Shown: positions 45,901-56,957 of the stretch, piece after piece | Position numbering within the stretch: the first letter of the stretch is position 1 | How the letters are laid out: each line of letters opens with the position of its first letter | Assembly: GCF_035222375.1 (NCBI RefSeq) | Contig: NC_085888.1 | Span: forward strand, 682,001-746,000 | Origin: Podospora pseudocomata | Taxonomy: Eukaryota; Ascomycota; Sordariomycetes; Sordariales; Podosporaceae | Length of the DNA: 64,000 bases | Direction of reading: 5' to 3' | Translations under genes and position numbers: made by a program | The notes under the pieces: model-generated | Told to the model about the DNA's origin: nothing | The model's input: only the letters and a program-made list of their open reading frames with translations | Database searches by the model: none

Positions 45901-48900
45901 CTACGACAACGCCTCTCGTCTCATCACCCGGCGCGATATCTCCAAGAGTGGTGACACTGTCACCACCTACACGTATGGCGACAGCACCAAGTCGCGGTAC
46001 CCCAGCTGCAAGGTCGTTTCCGACCAGAAGCACACCAAGCAGTGCTTCTACGACAAGAAGGGACGCGTCACCCACGGCACCATGGCCTACGACGGGATCG
46101 AGTACTCGTTCCAGTACTTTTACAAGTCCAGCCCCAAAGGCAACCACGAAATCCTCAAAGCCGAGTTCAAGCCGGCCACCGCCAACCACCACCACCACAA
46201 CAACAACAACTCGTCCTCCGACAGAATGGCCGTCTTTTGGGGCACGCCCCTCCGCGAAGACCTCTCCTCGGAGAAGCTGAACTGGGTTCCTTCGGACCGC
46301 GTCTGCCGCGTCGTCAGGACCATCGCCGGGAAGAAGTATGTCACCACAAGCGACTACCAACACCGTCGCGACCCCGTCATGATGACGGTGCTGCTCTCGG
46401 AACAAGGGGACAACACCAAAGCAGCAGCAGCAGCAGCAGCAGCAGCCGCAGCCGTCGCCAAGCCCCCCGTCGTCTTCCAGCACGAGGAGCTCTTCCTCCA
46501 ACGACCCAACGACCACTACTTTGAGAACGACGACCTGCTGATCCACCACCGGGTCGACCACGTCCGGCGGATGGCGCGCTTCTGCGGGCACAGCATGTCG
46601 TGGATTTCGGTCCTGAACCCGGCCGCGTGGCTGTACAGACGGCAAAAGACCATCTACCGGCCCGTGCCGACGTGGTGGTTGAGAACCGAGCTCTGGGACC
46701 ACTGGCGCAAGGGCGGCGGGGTTCTGGACGCGATCGCGGCCTGCTGGATGGACGAGCTCATCCTCCGGGAGGAGCCCTTGCTCAAGAAGTACTGGAGCGC
46801 GAGAAACGCTGGTCAGCTGGACAAGGCAAAGGCTGCGCTGGACGGGGCGATTGAGCAGATTGTCAGCGCGATCGAGATTGAGAAGGACGTCTCGGAGGTT
46901 TGTCTGCTGCCGATCAAGTACTCGGATTTGTATGCTATGGGGTTGGGGAGGGATGCGAACCAGCTCACTATGAGGCCGGGCGATTGCTTTAGGGACACGC
47001 ACGAGAGGATATCGGTTATTTTTAATGACATTGGGTGCTGGCCGGATTCCCCCGGGGGGGTGAGCAATTGCAGGAGGGATTTGGTGAATGGGCACAGCAC
47101 GATCCGGAATCATGTGTTGGCCGAGTCGGCGAATGAGTATGGAATCCCGAGGTTTCAGGTGGAGAAGAGCGTGCAGAGCTTGAAGATGTTGCCGCTGTGG
47201 GGGTTGGACGGGAGGACGCCGAATCATGGGGTTATTGACAATCTGCTTGAGTCGGAGGTGGACGCCAAGATTGCTGTGACGGATACCTATCGGGACATTG
47301 CCGGCACGTTTGTCCCTTTGATCAAACTTTTTGTCAAGGGGGCGAGGTCGAGGCATATTCCCAAGCAGGATATGATCCACTACAGCAACGCCATGCTGGG
47401 CATCTTTGAGTTCTTTGAGCACAAGGACTACAACAAGGCGTGGAAGTCAAGGGAGGTGGCGTCTGCGTGGGTGGAGGCTTGGTTGACAGAGTACGACGAC
47501 GACAACATTGTTGATCCGAGCTCCTACTTTGAAGTTGAGAAGCCGTCCATGACCGACTTTCGCGCGACGCTCGAGATCTTCTGCTCGTACTTTTTCATCT
47601 TTTCGGTCCAGACCCCCGAGGACTGCCCCAAGGTCTTCCAGTCGACACATCACGGCATCAGCAGCCTGTTCGGCATGCTGCTCAAGTACAAGCGGGGGGC
47701 CACCTTTGGCATCTGGGACCACGCCATCCTCTGGAGAGAGTGCTGCCTCAACATCTCCCCCGCCCAATCCACCCTCCCGCTTCCCGTCCAGTCCATGCTC
47801 CTGTCCGGCATCGGCCTCGCCATGAAGCTGGCCTACTTCCACGCCGACGTCGTCCTGCCGTGCACGCCCGTCTTCAACCCCATCTGGGAGCAAGACCTCG
47901 GCACCGACGGCAACCGGCTCTCGCACAAAAAGACGTTTGCCCGCAAGATCGACCCCATCGTCAACGGCGTCAGCAACATGGACGCCTTCAAGCCGGTCGA
48001 GCAGGTCGGCACTGACACCCCCACCGTGGTGATGCTGTCAAACGTCCAGTTCATCAAGGACATCAAGACGGCCATCCTGGCCGCCGACGTCATCGTCAAC
48101 AAGTACGGGTTTGCCGAGTACAAGCTTTTGGTCTACGGGGCGAGAGACAGGGAGCCGGGGTACGACATTGACATGTGCCGGCTGATCGAGTCGTGTGGCC
48201 TGACGAACCACGTCACCCTCAAGGGGTTCGGCAAGCCGGACCAGGCGCTGAAGGACGCGTGGCTGTTTATGAACTCGTCGCTTTCGGAGGGGCTGCCGCT
48301 TGCCATCGCCGAGGCTGCCCTGGCGGGTGTCCCCATTGTGGCGACGGCTGTCGGCGCGACTGCTTTGGTGCTCACCAACCCGGATGACCCGTCCGTGAGG
48401 TACGGCGAGGTTGTCCCGCCTAATGATCCGACTGCTTTGGCCAGGGCGCAGATTGCCATGTTGGCCATGTCTGGTCCCTGGGCCAAGTTCGCGGGTGATG
48501 TTGACAAGCGAGGCTCGGTGCCGCCTCATTTGCTCATGCCAGATAACTTGACGACTACGGATGTTAAGTGGCTTACCAAGCGGATGTATGACAAGGCCGA
48601 GGACCGGAGGAAGCTGGGGTTGCTCGGGAGGCAGATGGTGCTTAGGGGGTTTCATGGGAAGAGGTACCTTAGGGAGCATGAGCAGATGTATTGGATTCAG
48701 TGGCATTTGGCCGGGATGAGGAAGGACAAGGCGCTGTTTGACGCCAGGAGGGTTGGGTGGAAGGGGGAGTTGTGGTTGAAAAGGGGGGAGAAGAAGGATA
48801 GCTTGAAAGCGAATAACCAGGGGGGGTTGCAGAGGAAGAAGAGTGCGAGGTGGCAGGAGTTTACCAGTGGGAGGACGCCCTATAGGGGGAAGAGATTGAG

Positions 48901-48964
48901 CAAGGCACCCAGTAAGCAGCGGGAGGAAAAGGTGGTGGTGACTAGGGTGCAGGATGTGGTGTAA
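39933..48964 (+). CDS. gtb3: Gtb3-type giant membrane glycosyltransferase (GT4), about 2,917 aa
   Basis: Candidate galactosaminogalactan synthase. Five exons fit: 39933-40189, 40247-42903, 42965-44049, 44115-44280 and 44375-48964, with introns of 57, 61, 65 and 94 nt. The start MASFFQLPTSGDP is in good context (ATCATGG). An N-terminal TM helix (residues about 45-65) precedes a long cytosol-type region (100-900) with blocks such as DEVVINKIVEQL. A multi-helix membrane domain follows (about 900-1110, further helices near 1270-1440), then a Cap-like region with low-complexity His/Asn and Ala13-type stretches (near 2070). The C-terminal GT4 domain has VVMLSNVQFIKDIKTA (near 2600) and the EX7E motif in SEGLPLAIAEAALAG (near 2690). 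The coding frame changes once, at a nine-G run (41399-41407). With one G fewer, all exons join in one frame (2,918 codons with stop). This is probably an assembly or sequencing error, but it could be a real break. Confidence 0.85.
40190..40246 (+). other. gtb3 intron 1, 57 nt and in frame
   Basis: GTACGT donor, GCTAACATG branch, AATAG acceptor. Because it is 57 nt with no stop, retention would add 19 residues without breaking the frame. Confidence 0.75.
46420..46455 (+). repeat. (GCA)n repeat encoding poly-Ala in gtb3
   Basis: Twelve near-perfect GCA codons, within a low-complexity linker after a His/Asn-rich stretch. Confidence 0.9.
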
Positions 48965-50830
48965 AGATTTTGGGTTTTGAAGTTGTGTATATGTCCTGTG
49001 AATGATGGGAAAGCAAAAAAAAAAAAAGTAAAAAAAAGAGTTGTCTATATGGGTTGGACGTAATGTTTGTTTGGGCTGGAGGAAAAGTTATTATCATGCC
49101 TTGGCTTCTTCCCTTTGTTCATGGTGTGCTTTTGTTAATGATTAAATTGCTTATATAGATTTATGGCCTTAACTTGTAGTCGCTAGTTTGTTAATGATAT
49201 TCCATCAACTGAAGATACCCCCCGCCCCCTGATACATGAACGCGAGGTTCGACTGCAGGTTCATCCTCCTTCCATCTCCGTCTCGGTGAGAATCCAAGAC
49301 CCAAATCCTGCTCCCTGACATCCTTGAAACTCCCATCATCCCTCTCTGTCCTGGTCATCCCTCTGTCGTGATTTCTCCCCGCGGACTGCGAGCGGCCGAC
49401 AACTTCCAAAACCTTGGCCGTTCAAACCTCACTCATTGTGTCAGCAAATACGACCTTGGGTCAGGGATACGACACTGAACCACGGATCTGGGATGACGGG
49501 GCGTGGGATATATACCTCGCGCGGTCTCAACTCACTCACCCCCACGCTTTCTCTCCCCCCATCATCACATGGACCCGACATCTCGGACTCTTTTGCTTCT
49601 GGAAGGTTTTGACAAATCAAAAATCGGGAACACGACATCGTTGTCTGAGGCTCAAGTGACTGGTTTACTGATGTATGCGACGTCAGCCTGCGCCACCAAG
49701 TGTTGGGGTGATGAACCAGAGTTCAGGCTGAGCTCACTGTTACACGGGGATTTAGGCCGGTCTGGTTCTAGAGGAAGTGGATGATGTTTCAAGGCTTGAC
49801 TGGTTGGTTCCCGTGATTTGGGGACGTAACGTTGTCCTGGAAAAGCTTGTTTCCTGATCTCGTGTGCTCAGTATGAGGGCGTAGTTTGGTTTGTGGCACC
49901 TGAAGAGTGTCATTCCAGAGAGCCCTAGAGACCGGGCAGTTATGTCCGCCAACATACCCGGGGAAATGGTTAGAAGATTTTCAACTAGGTGATGTTGATA
50001 TTTACTTACCTATATCATCTTGGATGGTGCTATAAGGAATGTATCTAGGATATGATGCTATTCTTTCGACAGTATTCTCATTTCTTGCTGGAAGTTTTTG
50101 GAATCGTTGGACATTTACCCACAGTTTCGTCAAGCTCCTACCTGCTTAGAGCAGCTATTCATCACCCATGATGATGACCTACTGCTCGGACTCGTTGAAC
50201 CATCAATATCCACTGTTCTAAGATCTCGTCCACGGATGGTTTCGGTCTGTCGGTGTAGTCGGTGTGAGACAGACAGTTGATGAAGTGTTCAGATGTCTGG
50301 CTCTCATCCCATCCTCAAAGCTGACTCCGAGACTAGTCTACACCTTCGTGATCATATGAGCTGTCATTCCGGATACTAACGGCCAAAAGGAACCCTTCCA
50401 AATGTTGGATGACGCCATTCTCACGACGGGACCTCCGGATTGCTTGACTGATGGAGCGTGGGCCGAGCATCAGCCATGCTCACCGAGATTTTGCAGTGCT
50501 GCTCATCGATATTCTATGGCTTTCACATTTCTGACAATCACGATTCATGTAAGCTGGGACTTGTCAGGTTCGGCATGACACTCGGACTGTGATGCTTGTT
50601 ACAGATCATGTGAAGCGTACGAGTAAAGGGCAGGCTTCGAATGCCGCTGATATTGTGGTGATCTTTCTGTTTGGAACCCCGCGGGTCTCGAGCATAAGTA
50701 GGAGCACAACCCTCGGCCCTGGAGGAATTGTTTCACTCACACTCACACTCACACTCACACTCGCATTCACACCCACATTCACATTCACACTCAAAACCCA
50801 AGACTAGTTCCACTCAGTCAAGTCCTCAAG
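48965..50830. other. Intergenic, right flank of the cluster
   Basis: No gene recognised. It has A-rich runs after the gtb3 stop (49014-49037) and a tandem CACTCA-type repeat (50733-50796) about 35 nt before the next ATG, likely in that gene's leader. Confidence 0.55.
50733..50796 (+). repeat. (CACTCA)n-like tandem repeat
   Basis: Roughly ten imperfect six-base units (TCACAC/CATTCA variants) directly upstream of the secreted protein gene at 50831. Confidence 0.85.
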
Positions 50831-51412
50831 ATGAAGTTCCTCGGCATCACCACTCTTCTCCTCCCCGCCACCGCACTGGCTCAAGGTGTCGTGTTCACAC
50901 GCCAAATCATTGCCACTGGCGATGGGTGCAACTCAGCCACCATCCGCCCCGTTTTCAGCGCCGACAACAGGTCCGTGGAGGTCACACTTGACCGCTTCTT
51001 CGCCCAGCTCCCCATCCCCCGCGAGACCTTCTGCTCTCTCGACTTCCGCGTAACGCACCCCGTCGGCCGTAGCACCGTCAACGCTGTCGCCACGCTCATC
51101 GGCGATGTCTCGTTGCCAGAGGCGGGTGTTTCCGCCTTTGTGCAGCGCAACTACGTGATCTCCCCAACCACCGTGGGACGTCCCACTGGCGAGACCGACC
51201 CTCCCGCGCTCGAGTTTGTCGGACCTACCGCTGTTGGCTTCAACGAGGTGGACCGGTTCACCTACAGCCAGAGCTTCACCGCCACCCAGGACCGCACCGT
51301 CAGCATCAAGCTCAATGACGCCCGGCTTCGCCTTCAGCAGTCTACCGGGGATGAGGGGTTTATCCGCCAGTCCGTGTTCATCCTTGACATTCACGATCAG
51401 TCTTCGTCTTGA
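50831..51412 (+). CDS. Secreted DUF4360-like protein, 193 aa
   Basis: Signal peptide MKFLGITTLLLPATALAQG, then a compact domain of about 170 residues with two cysteines (GDGCNSATIRPVFSADNRSVEVTLDRF and ETFCSLDFRV), in the arrangement of DUF4360: an early Cys, a beta-rich VSFDNRSVTVTFDxF-like core, then a second Cys before a beta strand. No intron, no membrane anchor. The molecular role of the family is unknown; members are secreted proteins of fungi and bacteria. The ATG at 50831 is in CAAGATGAAG context and includes the complete signal peptide. Confidence 0.75.
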   Translation: MKFLGITTLLLPATALAQGVVFTRQIIATGDGCNSATIRPVFSADNRSVEVTLDRFFAQLPIPRETFCSLDFRVTHPVGRSTVNAVATLIGDVSLPEAGVSAFVQRNYVISPTTVGRPTGETDPPALEFVGPTAVGFNEVDRFTYSQSFTATQDRTVSIKLNDARLRLQQSTGDEGFIRQSVFILDIHDQSSS

Positions 51413-52315
51413 GGAAGTAGGTTGTTGTTGATGGTTTGATGTTTCGGGAGGAGGGTTTGCAGTGGAAGAGGATGGGCACCGTATGGAAACAAAGTTCTTT
51501 GGCTTAGCTTTTCTTACTTTCCTTACTTTCATTTACGCTCTTTATATATCTTATGTTTCTATCAACAGACCTCGTAGTCTTCTTACAATAAACCCCTTGC
51601 AAGGAAACTGTATCTGGTTGCGTCAGCGATTATCTCTGTTTTCCACAAGAAGCATGGTTGGTCAGAAATTCATCGATCCGGGAGGATTCTGGCATCCTCG
51701 AATTAGCATTTTTCCGACGTTTAGGAGGCGGACGATGCATTCGAAGCATTCCACAACCTCCGAGACCTTCCGTAGCCCCACAAAAAAACTCCTTTCCTCC
51801 AGTCGATCAACTGCTTTTCGCTGATGTCTTGAAGCCAAACATGTCTTGAAGCCAAACAAGTCTTGGCCTGCTTTGCTACACCAATTGCCAGCCTTCCGGA
51901 CAGAGCACAGCATAATTAGCGCAGCCACCGCCTAGGCTGGTTTATTTCATGATCCTCGGCGGTTGCTGTAGGCATTAGCAGAAGGCTGGCTCCCTATCAG
52001 CAGCATTTTGGAAGTCAAATATTGCGGGATTTTCATAGCTTGTTTTTCCTTGAAAATACACATCATCTACCTTCTCCATGATGTCGCGGATAGCTCAACT
52101 ATACTCGTCTCTGTCTCTGCCGTACTGATGCTGCATGTGGTCGATCACGGGGGCTGAAGAACAGTAGCCTCCCTACGTGGAAGCACCTACCCGCGTCCAT
52201 CCCGCGCTTTTCCACAGCAAAGGTGCTGTCTACATCAGAGGAGCCCGCCGCTCCCACCACTTCGTCATTGCTCCGTTTGTCCCATCCTTCTCATCCCATC
52301 CATACCGCCATCAAC
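51413..52315. other. Intergenic
   Basis: No gene seen. A short direct duplication TCTTGAAGCCAAACA lies at 51824-51856. An upstream in-frame extension of the next gene from 52223 has weak coding character. Confidence 0.5.
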
Positions 52316-53608
52316 ATGGCATCCATAACTCCGTTGCAAAAGCTCTCCATTTTCCAGCACAAAACCACCAGCCCTATCGACAGCAAGGCGATGAATGATG
52401 CCTTTGGATTGTTCTCATTCTTACCTGCAGAACTGCGGGTCAAAATTTGGAGGACCTCTCTCCAGCGCCAACGAATCATCCAGGTGGTGCTCACACCACT
52501 CCACGAAGCCAAAAGCCGCTACGTCATCGAGAGCAACATCGACACGCCAAATGGCGAGGAGTTCATCGCTGAAGTTGGCGGTGTCAAAACCATCAGCAAG
52601 CTGATGCGCGTCAACAGGGAAGCTAGGCACGAAGCACTGCTGTTCTATCGCGTACACCTTCCTTGCAGATTCATCAAACCCTGGGAGATCAAAGCCCAAC
52701 CAGTCGCCCACCCCCGTGGGGTCCTTTACTTCAACCCTGAACACGACTTCCTCCACATTTTCCACACCAAAGGCAACGACGGGGAGAACCCGGCTTCTCT
52801 TGTGACGCCGTCGAATTTCCTCTACCATCTCAAAACAACTCATGACCGCCGACATGTCGGCTTGCTCAACCTCGCACTTGACAGAGACCCAGCCAAGGCG
52901 GACTGGAGGGCCGGCGCGGTGCGGTTTGACGCCTCTTTTGAGGCGTCCAAGCTTGTTCCAAAAGTCAGGAAGGCCTTGAAACAAACACTTGCCCAACTGA
53001 GGGAGGTTTTCTTCGTTTTCCGCACGCCTGTCGTCCGAGATGGCGACCGGCCTGACGAGGATCAGTTCGGATTGCTTCATGATAGCCCTCTGCCCATCTG
53101 GTCAGCGTCCCCTGGCTTTGAGCGTATCGCCCACGATCCGCGCCCTGGTGTCCTTGATGCTCTGAGAGAGAACGCAAGCTTCTACTGGTTTGGTCTCGAC
53201 AGCACGCTCAACGACTGGAATCGCCTTCTCGATGTGCTCGGGGTGCCGTCGTTGGGGTCGAACCCGCCTCCACGGACTCGGTATTCGTGCGGCTTGACAT
53301 ACTCGGTCGACAGCGCTCTGACGTGGGAGTCTTTTGTGAGGGAGGCAGTGCCAAAGCCGCAGAACTACGTGTTTGATGTCGAGACGGCGCAGAACTATCT
53401 CAGTTTGCAGCAGAAGAGAGCTGGGGGTGCGAGTGCTGCTGGGTGGATGCCGACGTTCGGGTTCTGGTTGTTCCGGTTGCCCGAGGGGATTGAGCATATC
53501 TCTCGGTTTCACAACAGTTATCATGATGGTCAGGGCCGTCTGCTGCTGCGCCAGCCTATGCCGGACCTGACAAAGGTTTGGCCGGAGCTGCTGGTTTCGA
53601 ATTTGTAG
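52316..53608 (+). CDS. 2EXR domain protein, 430 aa
   Basis: The start MASITPLQKLSIF is in good context (ATCAACATGGC). The hallmark 2EXR motif is near residue 30: GLFSFLPAELRVKIWRTSL, followed by a beta strand IIQVVLTP and RVNREARHEALLFYRV (residues about 100-115). The remainder is a typical fungal 2EXR/F-box-like extension with DFLHIF, REVFFVFRT and a C-terminal WPELLV. 2EXR proteins are greatly expanded in filamentous ascomycetes; their function is unknown, with possible adaptor roles. No intron is needed. The frame is open to 52223 upstream, which would add 31 residues, but the Kozak context favours 52316. Confidence 0.8.
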   Translation: MASITPLQKLSIFQHKTTSPIDSKAMNDAFGLFSFLPAELRVKIWRTSLQRQRIIQVVLTPLHEAKSRYVIESNIDTPNGEEFIAEVGGVKTISKLMRVNREARHEALLFYRVHLPCRFIKPWEIKAQPVAHPRGVLYFNPEHDFLHIFHTKGNDGENPASLVTPSNFLYHLKTTHDRRHVGLLNLALDRDPAKADWRAGAVRFDASFEASKLVPKVRKALKQTLAQLREVFFVFRTPVVRDGDRPDEDQFGLLHDSPLPIWSASPGFERIAHDPRPGVLDALRENASFYWFGLDSTLNDWNRLLDVLGVPSLGSNPPPRTRYSCGLTYSVDSALTWESFVREAVPKPQNYVFDVETAQNYLSLQQKRAGGASAAGWMPTFGFWLFRLPEGIEHISRFHNSYHDGQGRLLLRQPMPDLTKVWPELLVSNL

Positions 53609-55853
53609 CGGTAAGCTGTGAGTTGAGTGAAGCCGAGCACGTCTTACATTATTGCTCAGTTTGTTCAATTCGCGAGGAGAACATCACAGTTCCAAAGCAA
53701 ATTTAGGCCTTGGTGTGTTTGTCATACGTGCTGATGGAATGGCGTCTGATGTGACACCTGATAAGGTTAGGGTTAGGTTCTGATTTCAAGTCTGATGGAT
53801 GTCTTGTTGAAGGTGGCGGTAAACTTTCGCCCGTTATGATCCTTTTCCGCAACGCTTCTCCAACTCCGTTATCGACTCTTGTCCGCCCTCATCGAGCGCA
53901 CCCTCGGCTGTCAAGCATTCATCATGGCCCGTCCTAAGCCAAGAGCCACGGGCTGCCAGGCTCTCATGACCTGGACTCGATTTTCCCTGCCGCCCAAAAC
54001 AATTTTGGCCAACATGGCTTACAACCGACGGCGATGTAACAACCCCGAAGACAGAAAAAGACAGGTCTGAGCTTCCTGTGCGATATGGCGCTGCGAGCAA
54101 ATTTTATCCTTTTTGTTATTCCGGCACCTACCTGTTGCCATATGTGGGCCTTGAACTTAGCCCGAGCAGGTATTCGAAACGCCTCCAGGTGCCGTGGTTT
54201 CGTCATCTGTGTGGTTTCCATGGTTGCGGATGTGTGACAAGGGCTGTAATATCAGGGCTTGGAACTTCATGGTTCAATTCAGGCTTATAATCTTCAATGG
54301 CCTCGAAGGTCTGTGATACCGAGAAGAAGAAGGAAATACAGTCTTGATGATCCTGAACGCGTATTTTATCCTCCCTTGCCTGGCCCGTGCCCTTGTTGGC
54401 ATCAGGCCGCTGCCAAGTCCTCCGATATCTTACAGAGCCAGTGGGCTTCCTTTGATAACCATCATGCCTTCTGATTGTCTGCCTCACTTTGACGACTGGT
54501 TCACAACGTGTAGTTACCCCTCCTTGCGGTGGTATCGACAGTGTTGTTGGTGGTGGTTGCGAGTGGTTGGCTTTTGCCGTGTGACAGGATGGCGGGCTAC
54601 TCTAAACTTAATCCAAGCCAAATGGAAAGCCAAAGAGCAACCATTGTGGTCTCTCCGGATTAGGGCTTGTATTTCACTCTCTTTTTGTAGCTTCTCTTTT
54701 CCCTGTTAAAATTTCACCATTCGTCACTCTTCTCACCACCTTTTGCCTCACTTTGCGCGCCAGTGATCATTGCCGCTGTCCCACAGCCATTCATGTTGCA
54801 GAAAACCCGGACTACGCCGAGCATGTCAGTCAACACCGGAAATGCGCGCAGCAAACCATTTCAACAGCTTCTGTGACGCCACGATTGAGTTCCACCTCGA
54901 TCAGAGAGCCTGCCTCGAAGGAAGGATCGAATGGCAGCGATGTCGAATAGATGCCCTGGAGGAAGAAAAGAGGTAAACGCCACGGATGTACGAATCCGGC
55001 ACGGATAAGAGGTGGATGCACATCATCGTCGGCATATATGTTATGGGATTCAAGACTCCCCATTCATTCCTCTGCGTGTCTTCATCTCAAGTGGAAAGAG
55101 CTAGCTGATATAAGGTACGTATAGCCACGTTCACTCTGGAGAGCTCAGAGAGGCAAAACAAGAGAAGGATTACGACGAGGGAGAGATGGGTAGGTGGAAG
55201 GAGTTGAGAGGCCTGTGATTGGAACTGCTGGGACTGGGCGGCTGCGTACCTTAGTAGGTAAGGTATGGAAGAGGCTCAGGTGATTTGCTGGCGGTTTACA
55301 AGCTCAGCTTCTTTCGGGAGTGATATCAATCCGTGCTGTTTGGGGCTGGATGACATGCAGGATACCTGGTATCCAGGGTGAAGCGGTTGCAATCCTGTTG
55401 GTGATGTGTTGGGTGCTAGCGGTGCAACTTTGTGCCTTGGCTCAGGTATTTCTGTGATACGTTGGCCGACAGAAACATGTCCCAGCGACCCACGATGTTT
55501 TGATTGATACCATCGAGGTTGAATTCGAGGTGATCAGTCCTCTTGATTTGCTTGGTCGACACGTCTCATCCGAGCACTCACAAAGCCATGAGGCCATTCA
55601 GAGATTCAATCACAACCCCCATGCCAAGGCAGTGTGTCGCACCAACATCGAACGCGCCTCACTCGATAGCGCCTTTCCCCGGCCTTGGCATCACCCCCTT
55701 GCCCGTCTCTTCAGGAATGGTAAGAAGCAAGGGTTCAATGCGAGATTTCTTGGCTTTTAAACAAGACAAAATAACTCCCATTCCTACCCCATCTTTTCCT
55801 CTCTCCACTCTCACCTTTTCTCTTGTCTCTCAGCCTACCGGGCACCCTTCAAA
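53609..55853. other. Intergenic, 2.2 kb
   Basis: No gene recognised. It contains a telomere-like motif GGTTAGGGTTAGG (53767-53779), and AAGGTA/TAGGTAAGG-type repeats near 55245-55265. The last 100 bases are a pyrimidine-rich leader before the ATG at 55854. Confidence 0.5.
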
Positions 55854-56822
55854 ATGGCCACCCCGACAACCTACGCCCAGTTCACGCCCCCGGCATCATG
55901 CGGCATCGGTAAGGACCTCTACGCAGTAGAAAAGACCTGCTGGGTGTATGACCCCCGCCCCTCACCCACCGTCACAGTCAGTCCCCCAAAAGTGCCCGAG
56001 TGCACTGCCGTCCAGCTGGGAGACCCCTACGACAGATACAACCCAGACTGCTACGCCGCCTGGTCCTTCCGCCCCGGCGGCGCCACCGGCGTGAGCTACG
56101 TCGGCTGCCCAGTCAGCTACACCGTCGCCACCTCCACAACCTGGCACCCGTTTTGGAGGACAGTCGACGGCACAAGCACCCGGGCGATCGACGTCGTGGA
56201 GAAAATCGTTCACTGCTGTCCTGAAGGTGGCGTCAAGTTCACGTACTTTGACGAAGGGGGTAGAAGCAGCACGTTTGTGCACGAGGGGATCACCTGGAGG
56301 GCGGATGCGTATCTCATGCCGCGGTGCAGGGGGACCGCGAGGGGGGAGAGGAGGACGGTCACCTTGACCGAGTACACCGATACTCAGGGGTGGGAGAAGA
56401 AGAAGCGGGACGTGGGTTTGCGGACGGAGGTGTGGGAGGGGGATAAGGAGGTTTGGGCTGGGCAGGAGAGTTATTACGCGACTTACTTTGCGGATGGGCA
56501 CACTTGTTATGGGAATTGTACAAAGTATTGGCTGGAGAGCTATACCTCTCCGGTTTATGTGCCCACGACCAAGGTGGAGGAGAGTGAGGTGGTCACGACG
56601 ACCACTCCGGATAGAGATGACGCTACTACTACTGCTGCTGGTGGCGGCACTGTCACTGTGACGATTCCTCCTACTACTGGGCCGGGGACTGGTGGGTTGT
56701 TACCGACTCCTACACAATCTAATCAGGTACCCGTGCCTGCGGGCGGAGTGGTGGGTAGAGGCAGCGTGAGAGCTGGGCTGTTGGTGGGTTTGATGGGGGT
56801 TGTTGTTGGTCTTGTGATTTAG
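55854..56822 (+). CDS. Probable surface protein with C-terminal hydrophobic tail, 322 aa
   Basis: I do not recognise the family. The frame is intronless and starts MATPTTYAQFTPPASCGIG. Ten or so cysteines are spread through the first 230 residues (for example KTCWVYD, VPECTAV, VGCPVSY, KIVHCCPEGG, GHTCYGNC), then a Thr/Ser-rich stretch (residues about 240-280) and a hydrophobic C-terminus (RAGLLVGLMGVVVGLVI) that would suit a GPI-anchor signal or single TM helix. No N-terminal signal peptide is visible, which is odd for such a protein; a 5' exon may be missing or secretion may depend on the tail. Confidence 0.65.
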   Translation: MATPTTYAQFTPPASCGIGKDLYAVEKTCWVYDPRPSPTVTVSPPKVPECTAVQLGDPYDRYNPDCYAAWSFRPGGATGVSYVGCPVSYTVATSTTWHPFWRTVDGTSTRAIDVVEKIVHCCPEGGVKFTYFDEGGRSSTFVHEGITWRADAYLMPRCRGTARGERRTVTLTEYTDTQGWEKKKRDVGLRTEVWEGDKEVWAGQESYYATYFADGHTCYGNCTKYWLESYTSPVYVPTTKVEESEVVTTTTPDRDDATTTAAGGGTVTVTIPPTTGPGTGGLLPTPTQSNQVPVPAGGVVGRGSVRAGLLVGLMGVVVGLVI

Positions 56823-56957
56823 GAAACGGTGTGAATAAAGGAGGCGCCTTCCAAGACCCTTCGTAATGATTGATCGGAGGCTGACGCCGCTACCCAACAA
56901 CTTGAGATGGTATCAGAGTTCTTTGATTTGTTATGATAAGGCATTATACATTGTATT

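Noticed and set aside
45458-47422. 654-codon minus-strand open frame antisense to gtb3
   Set aside because: It mirrors the high third-position GC of gtb3 and is full of Val/Asp/Gly and Arg-rich low-complexity sequence without a domain.
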